A stretch of DNA of 64,000 nt from Terribacillus aidingensis (lineage in GTDB: Bacteria > Bacillota > Bacilli > Bacillales > Amphibacillaceae), in NCBI RefSeq assembly GCF_900215625.1, contig NZ_OBEK01000001.1:620001-684000 (forward strand). Direction: 5' to 3'. Every line of letters starts with the position of its first letter. Within the stretch, counting starts at the first letter, position 1. Under the pieces are notes generated by a model. That model worked only from the letters and a program-made list of their open reading frames with translations, was not told the origin of the DNA and made no database searches. Made by a program: the position numbers and the translations under genes. Below, piece after piece: positions 8,055 to 16,174 of the stretch.

Positions 8055-8357
8055 TTGTTAAGTGAAAAGGCAGTGCTGCGGCAGATGAAAGAGGAGCTGG
8101 AGCGAGCGCTGCAGATGGATGAAGTCCAGAAACAGCGGGAGCATGTACGTGCAGTCCGTTCTATGTGTGATCTGTTTATGCAAGGTGACGCACCAGCTAA
8201 AGTACAGATGCCTGAACCTAAACGGTCAGAACCTTCTGACGAGCCCTCAGCAGCAGAGTGGGCAGCGATGACAGGAGAGTGGCCGGTTCAGCAGCCGAAA
8301 AAAACATTCGAAGACGATGATGAGGAATCAAACGGCAAGTCATTGTTTGATTTTTAA
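8055..8357 (+). CDS. ywdI: YwdI-family protein
   Basis: This is a soluble, charged protein of about 100 residues matching the YwdI family by size, by the N-terminal helix (EKAVLRQMKEELERALQMDEVQKQREHVRAVRSMCDLF), and by its place directly ahead of ywdK and gerQ. Function is unknown in the family. The start is set at TTG 8055: the only Shine-Dalgarno, GGAGGTGG (8042-8049), lies 5-6 nt before it and overlaps the upstream ATG at 8040, which therefore cannot be served by it. The C-terminal half is Pro/Glu/Ser-rich and ends SNGKSLFDF. Confidence 0.8.
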   Translation: MLSEKAVLRQMKEELERALQMDEVQKQREHVRAVRSMCDLFMQGDAPAKVQMPEPKRSEPSDEPSAAEWAAMTGEWPVQQPKKTFEDDDEESNGKSLFDF

Positions 8358-8369
8358 TAAAGGAGCAGA

Positions 8370-8741
8370 ATGATGAAAGCTTTATTACTAGTAGGAGCTA
8401 TCAGCGGATTTATTACTGTGGCACTTGGCGCATTTGGCGCACATGGTCTGGAAGGCAGATTGTCTGAGAAAGCCATTGCTACATGGGAAAAAGCGGTCCA
8501 ATATCAAATGTTTCACACGATAGCGATAATTGGTGTCGCGTTATTGCTGCAGAAAATCCAAGCAGGCACGCTGACAACTGCAGGCGGTTTCTTCATAGCA
8601 GGTATTTTGCTGTTTTCAGGAACGCTGTACATATACGCTGTCAGCGGAATGACGCTGTTTGCCTTGATCACACCAGTTGGCGGTGTCGCATTCTTAATCG
8701 GCTGGATTCTGCTCGGTTATACTGCGATAAAACACTTATAA
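8370..8741 (+). CDS. ywdK: DUF423 small membrane protein (YwdK)
   Basis: This 123-residue protein has four hydrophobic segments and the DUF423 signature: AISGFITVALGAFGAHGLEGRL at the N-terminus, then YQMFHTIAIIGVALL and FSGTLYIYAVSGM. It sits in the cytoplasmic membrane; no reaction is known for the family. RBS AAAGGAGCAG precedes two consecutive ATG codons, either of which may serve. It follows ywdI by 12 nt in what looks like a two-gene operon, as in B. subtilis, and stops at a terminator shared with convergent gerQ. Confidence 0.9.
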   Translation: MMKALLLVGAISGFITVALGAFGAHGLEGRLSEKAIATWEKAVQYQMFHTIAIIGVALLLQKIQAGTLTTAGGFFIAGILLFSGTLYIYAVSGMTLFALITPVGGVAFLIGWILLGYTAIKHL

Positions 8742-8744
8742 AGA

Positions 8745-8776
8745 AAACCCTCTGCCGCGCCGGCAGAGGGTTTTTC
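8745..8776. terminator. Bidirectional terminator between ywdK and gerQ
   Basis: AAACCCTCTGCCG pairs perfectly with CGGCAGAGGGTTT around a 3-nt loop, with A's before and T's after. It ends at the base before the gerQ stop. Confidence 0.92.
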
Positions 8777-9274
8777 TCATCGTGGAGGATATGTCGCAAT
8801 ATTGCCTTGGTTGGCGTATGGATACTCGTAATTAAGCGGCTCGTCGAAAGTTACATAATCAAGATAGATCATTAACAGTAAGTAGCGGCGGTTATTTTCC
8901 GGGTCGCGCAGGATAAGGTGATCACGTCCGGCAGCTTCAATAACACCTTTAAAAATCTTCGCATTCCAGCGGTCATTATTTTCAAAAGTCATATAAACAG
9001 TAGCTAGTTTGTTACGGTTAAGACGTAAAATGTTTTCGATGTACGATTGTTCAACGGGCAGTCCAGTTCCTCCAACACCTTGCTGGAATCCCATATTTCC
9101 GCCTGCTGTTGTAGGCGGGACGGGCTGTTGCTGCTGCTGTGGATAATACGGCTGATTCTGCTGGCGATACGGATAGCTGAAGTTAGGAACTTGCGGGTAC
9201 GAATAAGCCTGGTTTTGTTCCTGGAATTGCGGAGTGCTCGGAGTTTGGTTCTCTTGGTTTTGATTCTTGCTCAT
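8777..9274 (-). CDS. gerQ: Spore coat protein GerQ
   Basis: GerQ is an inner spore-coat protein, crosslinked by transglutaminase Tgl in B. subtilis and needed to keep the germination lytic enzyme CwlJ in the coat. The 165-residue product has the expected two parts: a Gln/Pro/Tyr-rich low-complexity N-terminus (about residues 1-70, full of potential crosslink glutamines) and a conserved C-terminal domain beginning PVEQSYIENILRLNRNKLAT and ending near YLDYVTFDEPLNYEY. Minus-strand RBS AAAGGGGA precedes the ATG by about 7 nt. In B. subtilis cwlJ lies directly upstream of gerQ; it is absent here. Confidence 0.95.
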   Translation of the reverse strand: MSKNQNQENQTPSTPQFQEQNQAYSYPQVPNFSYPYRQQNQPYYPQQQQQPVPPTTAGGNMGFQQGVGGTGLPVEQSYIENILRLNRNKLATVYMTFENNDRWNAKIFKGVIEAAGRDHLILRDPENNRRYLLLMIYLDYVTFDEPLNYEYPYANQGNIATYPPR

Positions 9275-9306
9275 TTTTTCAATCCCCTTTCCATATCCTC
9301 TTTAAT

Positions 9307-9357
9307 CAAAGGGGCACGGATGAACTGATACAGCAGATCATCCGCTTGCCCCTTTTG
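9307..9357. other. Stem-loop upstream of gerQ
   Basis: CAAAGGGGCA then CGGATGA pair with TCATCCG and TGCCCCTTTTG across a 14-nt loop, with a 2-nt bulge. On the gerQ strand it would sit in the 5' leader or overlap the promoter. On the plus strand it ends in only four T's, so a terminator role is doubtful. The 183-bp gap between gerQ and hemQ holds nothing else clear. Confidence 0.4.
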
Positions 9358-9425
9358 TCAGATAAACTCATGCCTGTTCTCTTACAAGGTATGTAGGCGC
9401 AACGGGGAGTAGAACATGTGCAAAT

Positions 9426-9453
9426 AAAAAAGCCAGACCTGTTGGTCCGGCTT
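9426..9453 (-). terminator. Terminator of hemQ
   Basis: Read on the minus strand, AAGCCGGACC pairs with GGTCTGGCTT around a short loop and is followed by a T-tract, immediately after the hemQ stop. Confidence 0.88.
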
Positions 9454-9457
9454 GCCA

Positions 9458-10204
9458 TTAAATATGGAAGTAGTTTGCTGCGGCGTCTTTTTCCAGGATA
9501 TTACCGAAGTAAAAATCTCCGAATTCGCCGTAACGCGCACTCACTTCATCAAAACGCATTTCATATACAAGTTTCTTGATTGGCAGCGGATCATGTGCGA
9601 ACAGCGTAACGCCCCATTCCCAGTCATCGAATCCGAATGAGCCTGTAATAATCTGCTTAATTTGACCAGCATATTTACGTCCGGTTTTACTATGTTCGTA
9701 CATGAGTTTTGAACGCGCATCTTTCTCTAGAGAATACCAGTTATCATCGTTCATTCGACGTTTATCCATCGGGTAGAAGCACATGTAATCCCAGCGAGGC
9801 AGGATTGGTTTCAGACGTGCCTGTACCTCCGGTTTGTGTTCAATATCAACACCTGGTTTGCTCATATATTTAGAAAGCTCCACAACGGATAAATAAGAGA
9901 AGCTCTTCGTCATGAAAGAGGCAATCTTCGTCTTATCAAAAGCTGTCTCGATTTCTTGCAGCTCATCCATTGTCGGACGCAAAATCATAAACATAATGTC
10001 AGCCTTGTGACCAATAATTTTGTAGACTAATTGGCTGCCGTTATTTGCTTCCTCCACTTGTTCCATATCAGACATCCAATTTTGGAATTCCTCGATTGCT
10101 GCTTGGCGATTTTCCTCAGATGCTAGTTTCCAGCTTGTCCAATCCATTACACGGAAATCATGCAGGCAATACCAGCCGTCCATGGTTTCTACTGCTTCTG
10201 CCAT
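9458..10204 (-). CDS. hemQ: Coproheme decarboxylase HemQ
   Basis: HemQ (chlorite-dismutase-like fold, YwfI) turns coproheme III into heme b by two oxidative decarboxylations, the last step of the Gram-positive heme pathway. Recognisable parts are the N-terminal ETMDGWYCLHDFRVMDW, the central KSFSYLSVVELSKY, the YMCFYPMDKRR motif holding the catalytic Tyr, and the DDWEWGVTLFAHDP loop near the C-terminus. The start is set at ATG 10204, 8 nt after AAAGGAGTG; the frame is open 21 codons further upstream but without an RBS, and family members begin with MAEA. Length of 248 residues is normal. It is divergent from pta, as in B. subtilis. Confidence 0.96.
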   Translation of the reverse strand: MAEAVETMDGWYCLHDFRVMDWTSWKLASEENRQAAIEEFQNWMSDMEQVEEANNGSQLVYKIIGHKADIMFMILRPTMDELQEIETAFDKTKIASFMTKSFSYLSVVELSKYMSKPGVDIEHKPEVQARLKPILPRWDYMCFYPMDKRRMNDDNWYSLEKDARSKLMYEHSKTGRKYAGQIKQIITGSFGFDDWEWGVTLFAHDPLPIKKLVYEMRFDEVSARYGEFGDFYFGNILEKDAAANYFHI

Positions 10205-10296
10205 GCCTAAACACTCCTTTTTCGTACACATTTTCAATTTAGTGTAACACAAACTGCATTGCTGCATCCCTGTCTGTGCTCACTTGTTCTATCGCT

Positions 10297-10323
10297 ATTA
10301 TACCAAGAGTGAACGCAGTCAAA
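10297..10323 (-). promoter_or_regulatory. Extended -10 promoter of hemQ
   Basis: On the minus strand TTTGAC (10318-10323), a 15-bp spacer and TGGTATAAT, a perfect extended -10, lie about 95 bp before the start codon. Confidence 0.55.
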
Positions 10324-10402
10324 CGTGTATACTTTGACAAAAAAGGGAACATCTATAGAGGCGGTTATTTTAATTAAAAAAATCAACAGTGGTTTATATG
10401 AC

Positions 10403-10431
10403 TTTAAAAGTAAAACAAAAAGATTTACTAT
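10403..10431 (+). promoter_or_regulatory. Probable sigma-A promoter of pta
   Basis: TTTAAA (10403-10408) and TACTAT (10426-10431) with a 17-bp spacer, 33 bp before the start codon in an AT-rich region. A stand-alone TTGACA at about 10334 has no -10 at proper spacing. No cre match was found. Confidence 0.45.
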
Positions 10432-10464
10432 AGAAAAGCAGACATATTCTAGGAGGGTTTTTAG

Positions 10465-11439
10465 ATGAGTGATTTATTTCAAACATTGCGGGAAAAAGTG
10501 ACAGGACAAAATAAAAAGATCGTCTTGCCAGAGGGCTTAGACGAACGTATTTTGGAAGCAGCTGCAAAGCTTGCAGAAGAGGGCATTATTGCACCGATTC
10601 TAATTGGCAATAAAGAGCAAGTGGAGAGCAAGGCAAAAGAATTGTCTATCAACCTGCATGATGCAACAATCATCGACCCAGATACTTACGAGAAATTCGA
10701 TGAACTAGTCGCAGCGTTTGTAGAACGCCGCAAAGGTAAAGCAACGGAAGAAGATGCAAAGAAAATGCTAAAAGATGAGAATTATTTCGGTACAATGCTT
10801 GTTTACACAGGCGAAGCAGATGGTCTTGTCAGCGGAGCGGCTCATTCTACAGCTGATACAGTTCGCCCAGCACTACAAATTATCAAAACGAAGCCAGGTT
10901 ACAAGAAAACATCTGGTGCCTTCGTCATGGTAAGAGACGATGAGCGTTATGTATTTGGTGATTGTGCTATCAACATTGCACCTGACAGCCAAGATATCGC
11001 TGAGATTGCTGTAGCTAGCGCTGAAACAGCAGCTATGTTCGACATCGATCCTAAAGTTGCGCTTCTAAGCTTCTCTACAAAAGGTTCCGCGAAATCTCCG
11101 GAAACAGAGAAAGTATCCGATGCACTAGCAATTGCTAAAGAGAAAAACCCTGATCTTGTTGTAGACGGAGAATTCCAATTCGATGCTGCCTTCGTTCCAT
11201 CTGTAGCTGCGAAAAAAGCTCCAGACGCAGTACTAAAAGGTGACGCGAATGTATTTGTATTCCCTAGCTTGGAAGCAGGAAACATTGGCTACAAAATTGC
11301 ACAGCGTCTTGGTAACTTTGACGCAGTAGGTCCAATTCTGCAAGGCCTTAACGCCCCAGTAAACGACCTATCCCGCGGCTGTAACGCAGAAGACGTGTAC
11401 AAGCTTACACTAATCACTGCTGCACAATCTGTACAATAA
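10465..11439 (+). CDS. pta: Phosphate acetyltransferase
   Basis: Pta converts acetyl-CoA and phosphate to acetyl phosphate, feeding acetate overflow with AckA. The 324-residue protein is the short, single-domain Gram-positive type, without the N-terminal regulatory DRTGG domain of enterobacterial Pta. Conserved stretches are KIVLPEGLDERILEAAAKLA near the start, DGLVSGAAHSTADTVRPALQ, CAINIAPDSQDIAEIAVASA, and the C-terminal FPSLEAGNIGYKIAQRLG and PVNDLSRGCNAEDVY. RBS TAGGAGGG precedes the ATG by 9 nt. The gene is monocistronic and ends in a strong terminator. Confidence 0.97.
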   Translation: MSDLFQTLREKVTGQNKKIVLPEGLDERILEAAAKLAEEGIIAPILIGNKEQVESKAKELSINLHDATIIDPDTYEKFDELVAAFVERRKGKATEEDAKKMLKDENYFGTMLVYTGEADGLVSGAAHSTADTVRPALQIIKTKPGYKKTSGAFVMVRDDERYVFGDCAINIAPDSQDIAEIAVASAETAAMFDIDPKVALLSFSTKGSAKSPETEKVSDALAIAKEKNPDLVVDGEFQFDAAFVPSVAAKKAPDAVLKGDANVFVFPSLEAGNIGYKIAQRLGNFDAVGPILQGLNAPVNDLSRGCNAEDVYKLTLITAAQSVQ

Positions 11440-11463
11440 GCACTGCTAACTAATAAGTACTCT

Positions 11464-11519
11464 AAAAATCCAAACGATGATGAATTTCGGTGGAAATTCA
11501 CATATGTTTGGATTTTTTA
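11464..11519 (+). terminator. Terminator of pta
   Basis: AAAAATCCAAAC pairs with GTTTGGATTTTTT, and an inner arm TGAATTTC pairs with GAAATTCA. It is one of the look-alike terminators of the window, and its flank GCACTGCTAACTAA resembles the flanks after fba and glyA. Confidence 0.9.
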
Positions 11520-11616
11520 ATTGTGCTTGCTTGATCGACATTAGATACTATCTTTTGTATTTTATGGTTAACTATAGTAAAATGGCGTTGTTTACATGGT
11601 TAAAGGAGTGAGTGTG

Positions 11617-12420
11617 TTGGTTAAGGATTTCCGCTATTCATCCGAAGTAACTGATCAATTTGTAAAACATGCTATCGATTACGTAGGTGCAGGAGTGGTA
11701 ATCACAGACCCTTCACTACCTGATAATCCGATTATTTATACGAATAGAGGCTTTGAAGAGCTGACTGGTTATACTTCCGAGGAGATTATCGGCCATAACT
11801 GCCGTTTTCTGCAAGGTGACGATACAAGTAAAAACGATGTGAAAATCATTCGCAATGCTATAAAACAAGAAGATCCAGTTGTTGTGGAATTAAAAAATTA
11901 CCGCAAAGAAGGCGAGATGTTTTGGAATGAGCTGGAGATTTATCCAATTTATCTAGACGATGAAAAAAAGACATTTTTCGTTGGGGTACAAAAGGATATA
12001 ACCGAGCGAAAACTCAATGAAGAGCTTGTTGCGCATTATTTAGAGGAAGTAGCAAGGCTGTCAACGCCAATCGTACCAATTACGGATACAACATCGATTT
12101 TGCCATTGATTGGTGATGTTGATGACCGCAGACTCAATCAGATACTGGAGAGAGTCGGGGAGCATGTGCAGCAGACCGGAGAGCAAAACTTCATTATTGA
12201 TCTGCAAGGAATCAGCCGCTTTCACAGTGGTGTCCATGATGGTGTGCTTCGCCTGCATCAGCTTCTTGAATTAATGGGTACTCGCTTGATTGTGACAGGT
12301 TTTCATCCGAAGATGGCGATGGAAAGTGTGCGAAAAGTAGATTTCCATGAACAGAACATCCCGTTCTATTCCACAGTAAAACATGCATTAAGCTTTCTTG
12401 AGAAAGAGAAAAACCGCTGA
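11617..12420 (+). CDS. ytvA: LOV-STAS blue-light photoreceptor (YtvA-like)
   Basis: The N-terminal LOV (PAS) domain carries GHNCRFLQGDD, whose Cys forms the flavin-FMN adduct under blue light; counted from the TTG at 11617 it is residue 62, the number of the photoactive Cys of B. subtilis YtvA. A linker helix (TERKLNEELVAHYLEEVA) leads to a C-terminal STAS domain from about residue 145, with the FIIDLQGISRF strand. YtvA joins the stressosome and feeds light and salt signals to sigma-B; the same is inferred here. AAAGGAG (11603-11608) sets TTG 11617 or GTG 11614 as start; the ATG at 11596 lies before the RBS. No regulator genes are adjacent. Confidence 0.92.
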   Translation: MVKDFRYSSEVTDQFVKHAIDYVGAGVVITDPSLPDNPIIYTNRGFEELTGYTSEEIIGHNCRFLQGDDTSKNDVKIIRNAIKQEDPVVVELKNYRKEGEMFWNELEIYPIYLDDEKKTFFVGVQKDITERKLNEELVAHYLEEVARLSTPIVPITDTTSILPLIGDVDDRRLNQILERVGEHVQQTGEQNFIIDLQGISRFHSGVHDGVLRLHQLLELMGTRLIVTGFHPKMAMESVRKVDFHEQNIPFYSTVKHALSFLEKEKNR

Positions 12421-12447
12421 CCGGCGAACGGTTTAGCGGTTTTTTTG
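12411..12447. terminator. Bidirectional terminator between LOV-STAS gene and lipL
   Basis: AAACCGCT pairs with AGCGGTTT, followed by a T-tract on the plus strand and a shorter A-tract on the other side. The 5' arm overlaps the end of the LOV-STAS gene. Confidence 0.85.
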
Positions 12448-13269
12448 CTGGAAATTTTCGTTTCGTTTAAGCATGAGCTTCATACGTTCTTGCTGCCACT
12501 GCATTTCCTGCTCCGTCATCTTGCCGGAAGGATCGATGCGTGTGATGGAGGCAAGGCCCTCGACAATTCGTTTACATACTTGCTCACTTGTTATCGGAAC
12601 ATGAAGCAGTTCTTCTAGGGATGCCATCGTTTCTGGCACTACTTCTGGAAACGTGAAGCGAGTTTCAGCATGTTGTTTTGCTCGGTCATAAAATGCTCGA
12701 ACAACTTCGGCACGTGCAGCACCGCTGCCATTCACACATAAGTAGATTTGCACGGCAGACCCTTCTTTAACCCGGCGCTGTGAGATACCTGCAAACTTGC
12801 GGCCATCTATACTTAAGTCATAGGTGCCCGGACAGTAAGAACCTTCTACTTCATATGCTTCAATTTTTTTCGTTAAATCCAGGAAAATGTATTGAATAAA
12901 GGATACCATTGCCTGATAGCCATCATGGATACCGATATGCTTTGCATCAGGGAAGATGAAAGATAAATTGACAACGCCTTTATCTAAAAGAACAGCTAGT
13001 CCGCCTGAATTTCGAACCACTGCTTTGTAGCCTTGTTCCTCTAAATAAGCCACGCCTTCTTCTATATGTGGCAGCCGGGAATCGGGAATACCGAGCATAA
13101 TCGTTCTGTCATGAATCCATAATCTTGCTGTTGGTACAGCTAATTCTTCCCCAACAGATATTGCGAGTGCATCATCAATGGCAAAAGAAGCCATTGCCTG
13201 GTCGGGACCGTCCTCCTGAGAATGGTCGATGATACGGAATTCTGGTGATTCAAATAATGAATGCAACAC
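12433..13269 (-). CDS. lipL: Octanoyl-[GcvH]:protein N-octanoyltransferase LipL
   Basis: LipL (YwfL) transfers the octanoyl or lipoyl group from GcvH to the E2 subunits of 2-oxoacid dehydrogenases. The product has the lipoate-ligase-like fold with RIIDHSQEDGPDQAMASFAID, the RNSGGLAVLLDKGVVNLS loop and the SYCPGTYDLSIDGRKFAGISQRR segment whose Cys is the acyl-carrying nucleophile in LipL enzymes. The start is set at GTG 13269: AAAGGAG lies about 10 nt before it, and the product then aligns with the family N-terminus at 278 residues. The frame is open 16 codons upstream to an ATG at 13317, but that ATG has no RBS. Confidence 0.9.
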   Translation of the reverse strand: MLHSLFESPEFRIIDHSQEDGPDQAMASFAIDDALAISVGEELAVPTARLWIHDRTIMLGIPDSRLPHIEEGVAYLEEQGYKAVVRNSGGLAVLLDKGVVNLSFIFPDAKHIGIHDGYQAMVSFIQYIFLDLTKKIEAYEVEGSYCPGTYDLSIDGRKFAGISQRRVKEGSAVQIYLCVNGSGAARAEVVRAFYDRAKQHAETRFTFPEVVPETMASLEELLHVPITSEQVCKRIVEGLASITRIDPSGKMTEQEMQWQQERMKLMLKRNENFQQKNR

Positions 13270-13454
13270 GTCATACGCGCTCCTTTTCAACAAAATGGCA
13301 TGAAAACGCCAATACATAGTATAGCAAAAAACGGGGCAGACAAGAAACGAGTAAAAATTACTTTAAGTTATTTACGTAACCAGCAATATTCTATAAACTA
13401 AGTCTATTGGACAAAAATAATCGAGATTCAATGACATAAAGTGAGGCAGAGGAT

Positions 13455-14750
13455 ATGGCGTATCGAGATGAAAAGCTAGAGGAAGAGAAAGTTTTCAAAG
13501 ATCCTGTGCATCGTTATGTACATGTCCGCGACCGGGTGATATGGGATTTAATCGCAACACCTGAGTTCCAGCGGCTGCGCCGGATTAAGCAGCTTGGCAC
13601 CTCTTATATGACGTTTCATGGTGCTGAACACAGCCGTTTTAACCACTCTCTGGGCGTTTATGAGATCGTCAGACGGATTGTCAGCAATTTCGAAAACCGT
13701 TTGAATTGGAAAAAGGAACAACGCCTGCTTGTGCTTTGTGCTGCGTTGCTTCACGACTTAGGGCACGGACCTTACTCCCATTCTTTTGAGAAGGTATTCG
13801 GGCTGGATCACGAGGAATTCACCCGTAAGATTATTCTTGGAAATACGGGTGTGAATCATGTACTGCGTAAAGTAAGTGCCAGCTTTCCGAAAAAGGTAGC
13901 CGAAGTTATAAATAAGACATATGGCGATAAATTGATAGTCAGCATTATCTCAAGCCAAATTGATGCTGACAGAATGGACTACTTGCAGCGGGATGCTTAT
14001 TTTACCGGCGTAAGCTACGGTCATTTTGATATGGAGCGCATACTCCGGGTCATGCGGCCGCGTGAAGATCAGGTTGTTATTAAAGAATCCGGTATGCACG
14101 CAGTCGAAGATTATATAATGAGCCGGTATCAGATGTATTGGCAAGTATATTTCCATCCTGTTACACGCAGCGCGGAGGTTATCCTGACAAAAATACTGCA
14201 CCGTGCCAAAGCGCTCTATTTGAGTGATTACACATTTAAATTGCGTCCGGAGCATTTTATTTCTCTGTTCGACGGAGATATAACACTGGATGATTATACT
14301 CGTCTTGATGAGAATATTACTGGATTTTATTTCCAATCTTGGCTGGAGGAAGAAGATGATATACTTAGGGACTTATGTGAAAGATTCCTGAATCGCAGAT
14401 TGTTCAAATATGTCGAATTCAATCCGCTCTTGCATGTAAAGGAAATGGTAGAGTTATCGAAACTTTTCTATGAAGTCGGCATTGATCCTGAATATTACTT
14501 GATTGATGATTCTTCATCTGATTTGCCGTATGATTTCTACCGTCCTGGAGAAGAAGAGGAGCGGCTTCCCATTCATTTGCAGCTTCCAAATGGAAAACTG
14601 AAGGAATTATCCCGCCAATCGGATATAGTCGAGGCAATTTCGGGTAAGAAACGAACAGACCATAAATTATACTTTCCACAAGATATACTAGAAGCCTTGC
14701 CGGATGACAGCAGACAGAAGCAGCGGATTTTTGAGATTTTATTTCAATAA
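13455..14750 (+). CDS. ywfO: HD-domain phosphohydrolase (YwfO)
   Basis: This 431-residue soluble protein is an HD-superfamily metal-dependent phosphohydrolase related to dNTP triphosphohydrolases. The metal ligands are in HGAEHSRFNHSLGVYEI (first His) and LLHDLGHGPYSHSFE (the HD pair), with a later Asp in SSQIDADRMDYLQRDA. B. subtilis YwfO hydrolyses nucleoside triphosphates in vitro; its cell role is not settled. The RBS before ATG 13455 is weak (GAGGCAGAGG). It is followed 12 nt later by ywgA, so the two form an operon. Confidence 0.92.
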   Translation: MAYRDEKLEEEKVFKDPVHRYVHVRDRVIWDLIATPEFQRLRRIKQLGTSYMTFHGAEHSRFNHSLGVYEIVRRIVSNFENRLNWKKEQRLLVLCAALLHDLGHGPYSHSFEKVFGLDHEEFTRKIILGNTGVNHVLRKVSASFPKKVAEVINKTYGDKLIVSIISSQIDADRMDYLQRDAYFTGVSYGHFDMERILRVMRPREDQVVIKESGMHAVEDYIMSRYQMYWQVYFHPVTRSAEVILTKILHRAKALYLSDYTFKLRPEHFISLFDGDITLDDYTRLDENITGFYFQSWLEEEDDILRDLCERFLNRRLFKYVEFNPLLHVKEMVELSKLFYEVGIDPEYYLIDDSSSDLPYDFYRPGEEEERLPIHLQLPNGKLKELSRQSDIVEAISGKKRTDHKLYFPQDILEALPDDSRQKQRIFEILFQ

Positions 14751-14762
14751 GGAGGAGCAGCT

Positions 14763-15266
14763 ATGCTAGCCAATCATGCGAATCTCCTGCAGTTCTTTTC
14801 TTCCGCAGAAGAAGTAGTAGGCAGGAAGAAACTGCAAAAGATGATCTACATACTGAAGAAGAATGGGGTTCCGTTCGGAGAGAAATATGAATTCCATTTG
14901 TTCGGACCGTATTCAGAAGAATTATCTTTGCGTGTAGATGAATTGAGCAATCTTGGATTACTCCAGGAGACAAAAGAAGATAAAAGCAGTTATATTCAGT
15001 ATCGTTATACAATGACAGAAGAGGGGCAGCAGTTCCTCACCCATTATGATAATCACTTTCCTGATTACCAAGAGGCAGTTCACCTGTTAAAAGAAAAAAG
15101 CTCCCGCTTTCTCGAACTCGTTTCGACGATGTTATATTTTGAAGAGCTTCAGCAAGAGGAAGTGGAAGAGAAGGTACGGACAGTCAAGAAGAAGCAAAAC
15201 TATACAGACGAAGAGATGATTCAAGCATGGGAATTCATCGATTCGATGAAAAAGCTAAGACAATAA
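14763..15266 (+). CDS. ywgA: YwgA-family protein
   Basis: The 167-residue protein has the YwgA (DUF4065-like, GepA-related) shape: a winged-helix-like start with KKLQKMIYILKKNGVPFGEKYEFHLFGPYSEEL, followed by LSNLGLLQE and a long helical C-terminus. Its function is unknown. RBS AAGGAGGAGC lies 5-6 nt before the ATG. Its place after ywfO is as in B. subtilis, and transcription ends at a strong terminator. Confidence 0.88.
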   Translation: MLANHANLLQFFSSAEEVVGRKKLQKMIYILKKNGVPFGEKYEFHLFGPYSEELSLRVDELSNLGLLQETKEDKSSYIQYRYTMTEEGQQFLTHYDNHFPDYQEAVHLLKEKSSRFLELVSTMLYFEELQQEEVEEKVRTVKKKQNYTDEEMIQAWEFIDSMKKLRQ

Positions 15267-15268
15267 TA

Positions 15269-15319
15269 AAAATCCAAATGATGCTCCGTTAACAGGAGGT
15301 CGTTTGGATTTTTTTTATT
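15269..15319 (+). terminator. Terminator of ywfO-ywgA
   Basis: AAAAATCCAAATGA pairs with TCGTTTGGATTTTT, with an inner CTCC/GGAG pairing and a run of eight T's. Member of the look-alike terminator family. Confidence 0.9.
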
Positions 15320-15376
15320 GGATAGAGAGCTCCGCAGAAAAGATCTCAGTGGGTTTACACAGTTCATATGGGCTAG

Positions 15377-15613
15377 TTGACTATCTTGGGTTCCCCACTG
15401 ATGTATGTCTTAACGATTCTGCTATGTGGCTTGGTTATCGGTTTTGGCCGGGGATTGGTTTGGGCTTTAATTAGAACAGAGCAGCGTTGGCATAGCAGCA
15501 CCAAAAACGAAATCCGCATTATCAGAAACTGGCAGGACACAGCCCAGCTGCTGCGGCAGGCAGTGCGCTGCCGGACGGCTGTTTTCATTACCATGCTAAA
15601 ACAATTGAATTGA
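15377..15613 (+). CDS. Possible small membrane protein, unknown
   Basis: This 78-codon frame would encode one hydrophobic segment (MYVLTILLCGLVIGFGRGLV) followed by a basic cytoplasmic tail. It begins at TTG 15377 or ATG 15401, neither with a clear Shine-Dalgarno, and the probable ywhD promoter overlaps its end. A minus-strand frame of 107 codons covers the same DNA but has less protein-like composition. It may be a gene or chance; otherwise the 400-bp gap between ywgA and ywhD holds only the ywgA terminator and the ywhD promoter. Confidence 0.3.
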   Translation: MTILGSPLMYVLTILLCGLVIGFGRGLVWALIRTEQRWHSSTKNEIRIIRNWQDTAQLLRQAVRCRTAVFITMLKQLN

Positions 15614-15639
15614 AGTAATAATCTATCGCATGCTACTAT
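15610..15639 (+). promoter_or_regulatory. Sigma-A promoter of ywhD
   Basis: TTGAAG (15610-15615), an 18-bp spacer and TACTAT (15634-15639) with an upstream TG giving an extended -10; 29 bp before the start codon. Confidence 0.55.
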
Positions 15640-15667
15640 AGAAGCAAAAGTCGAGGGAGCGGTAAAT

Positions 15668-16168
15668 GTGGAAAAGAAGAAAAATAATGCTTTCACGATT
15701 ATGAAGGATGACTCAACAGATGGGCATGGCGGTTATGGCGTCGGTGCTATTAGTCTGGAGAACATGAGCCCAGTCATCGTGGATCCGCATGAGAAGACGG
15801 CCTACGTAGATATGGCTGCTATGCATGCGCGCAGCCAGGTAGAAAGGCGTGTGCGTTTTCAGAATGATAAAGATAAAGTGCAAGACGGCAAACGGTATTG
15901 GATTGTTTGGGTAACGGTGCAAAATAGCAAAGAAGGTCCATACTATCTTGGTGCAGCTGCCAGCGAAATTATCGTTGACCGTCCAAATCGAATTGCGTAC
16001 AAGTCCATGCCAGAACACGTGAAACACATGGAGCAATCGATGAAAGGCATGTACGTACTGGAACATATGGATGATTTGTCAAAAGAATTGCTGCTTGAAT
16101 TCTTCAAGACATACAAACCCGAATTCTGGGAAAGAACATCAAAAGACCTGGGAAACCAGCTTCAATAA
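15668..16168 (+). CDS. ywhD: YwhD-family protein
   Basis: This 166-residue cytoplasmic protein matches the YwhD family: FTIMKDDSTDGHGGYGVGAISLEN at the start, KTAYVDMAAMHARSQVERRV in the middle and YWIVWVTVQNSKEGPYYLG following. No biochemical role is known. The start is GTG at 15668, with GAGGGAG about 9 nt upstream. In B. subtilis pbpG follows directly; here a decayed segment of about 1 kb separates them. Confidence 0.88.
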   Translation: MEKKKNNAFTIMKDDSTDGHGGYGVGAISLENMSPVIVDPHEKTAYVDMAAMHARSQVERRVRFQNDKDKVQDGKRYWIVWVTVQNSKEGPYYLGAAASEIIVDRPNRIAYKSMPEHVKHMEQSMKGMYVLEHMDDLSKELLLEFFKTYKPEFWERTSKDLGNQLQ

Positions 16169-16174
16169 CCTATA

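Noticed and set aside
9275-9358. 28-codon open frame directly upstream of gerQ (minus strand)
   Set aside because: It has no usable start codon near a Shine-Dalgarno and passes through the stem-loop; probably chance or a remnant.
10333-10356. TTGACA at about 10334 as the pta -35
   Set aside because: The nearest -10-like hexamer (TATAGA) is only 14 bp away; the TTTAAA/TACTAT pair at 10403-10431 fits better.
11596-11616. ATG at 11596 as start of the LOV-STAS protein
   Set aside because: It lies upstream of the only Shine-Dalgarno; starting at 11617 also puts the photoactive Cys at residue 62 as in YtvA.
15373-15696. 107-codon minus-strand frame between ywgA and ywhD
   Set aside because: It is Ser/Cys/Phe-rich, has no RBS, runs across the ywhD promoter and start, and looks like a shadow.
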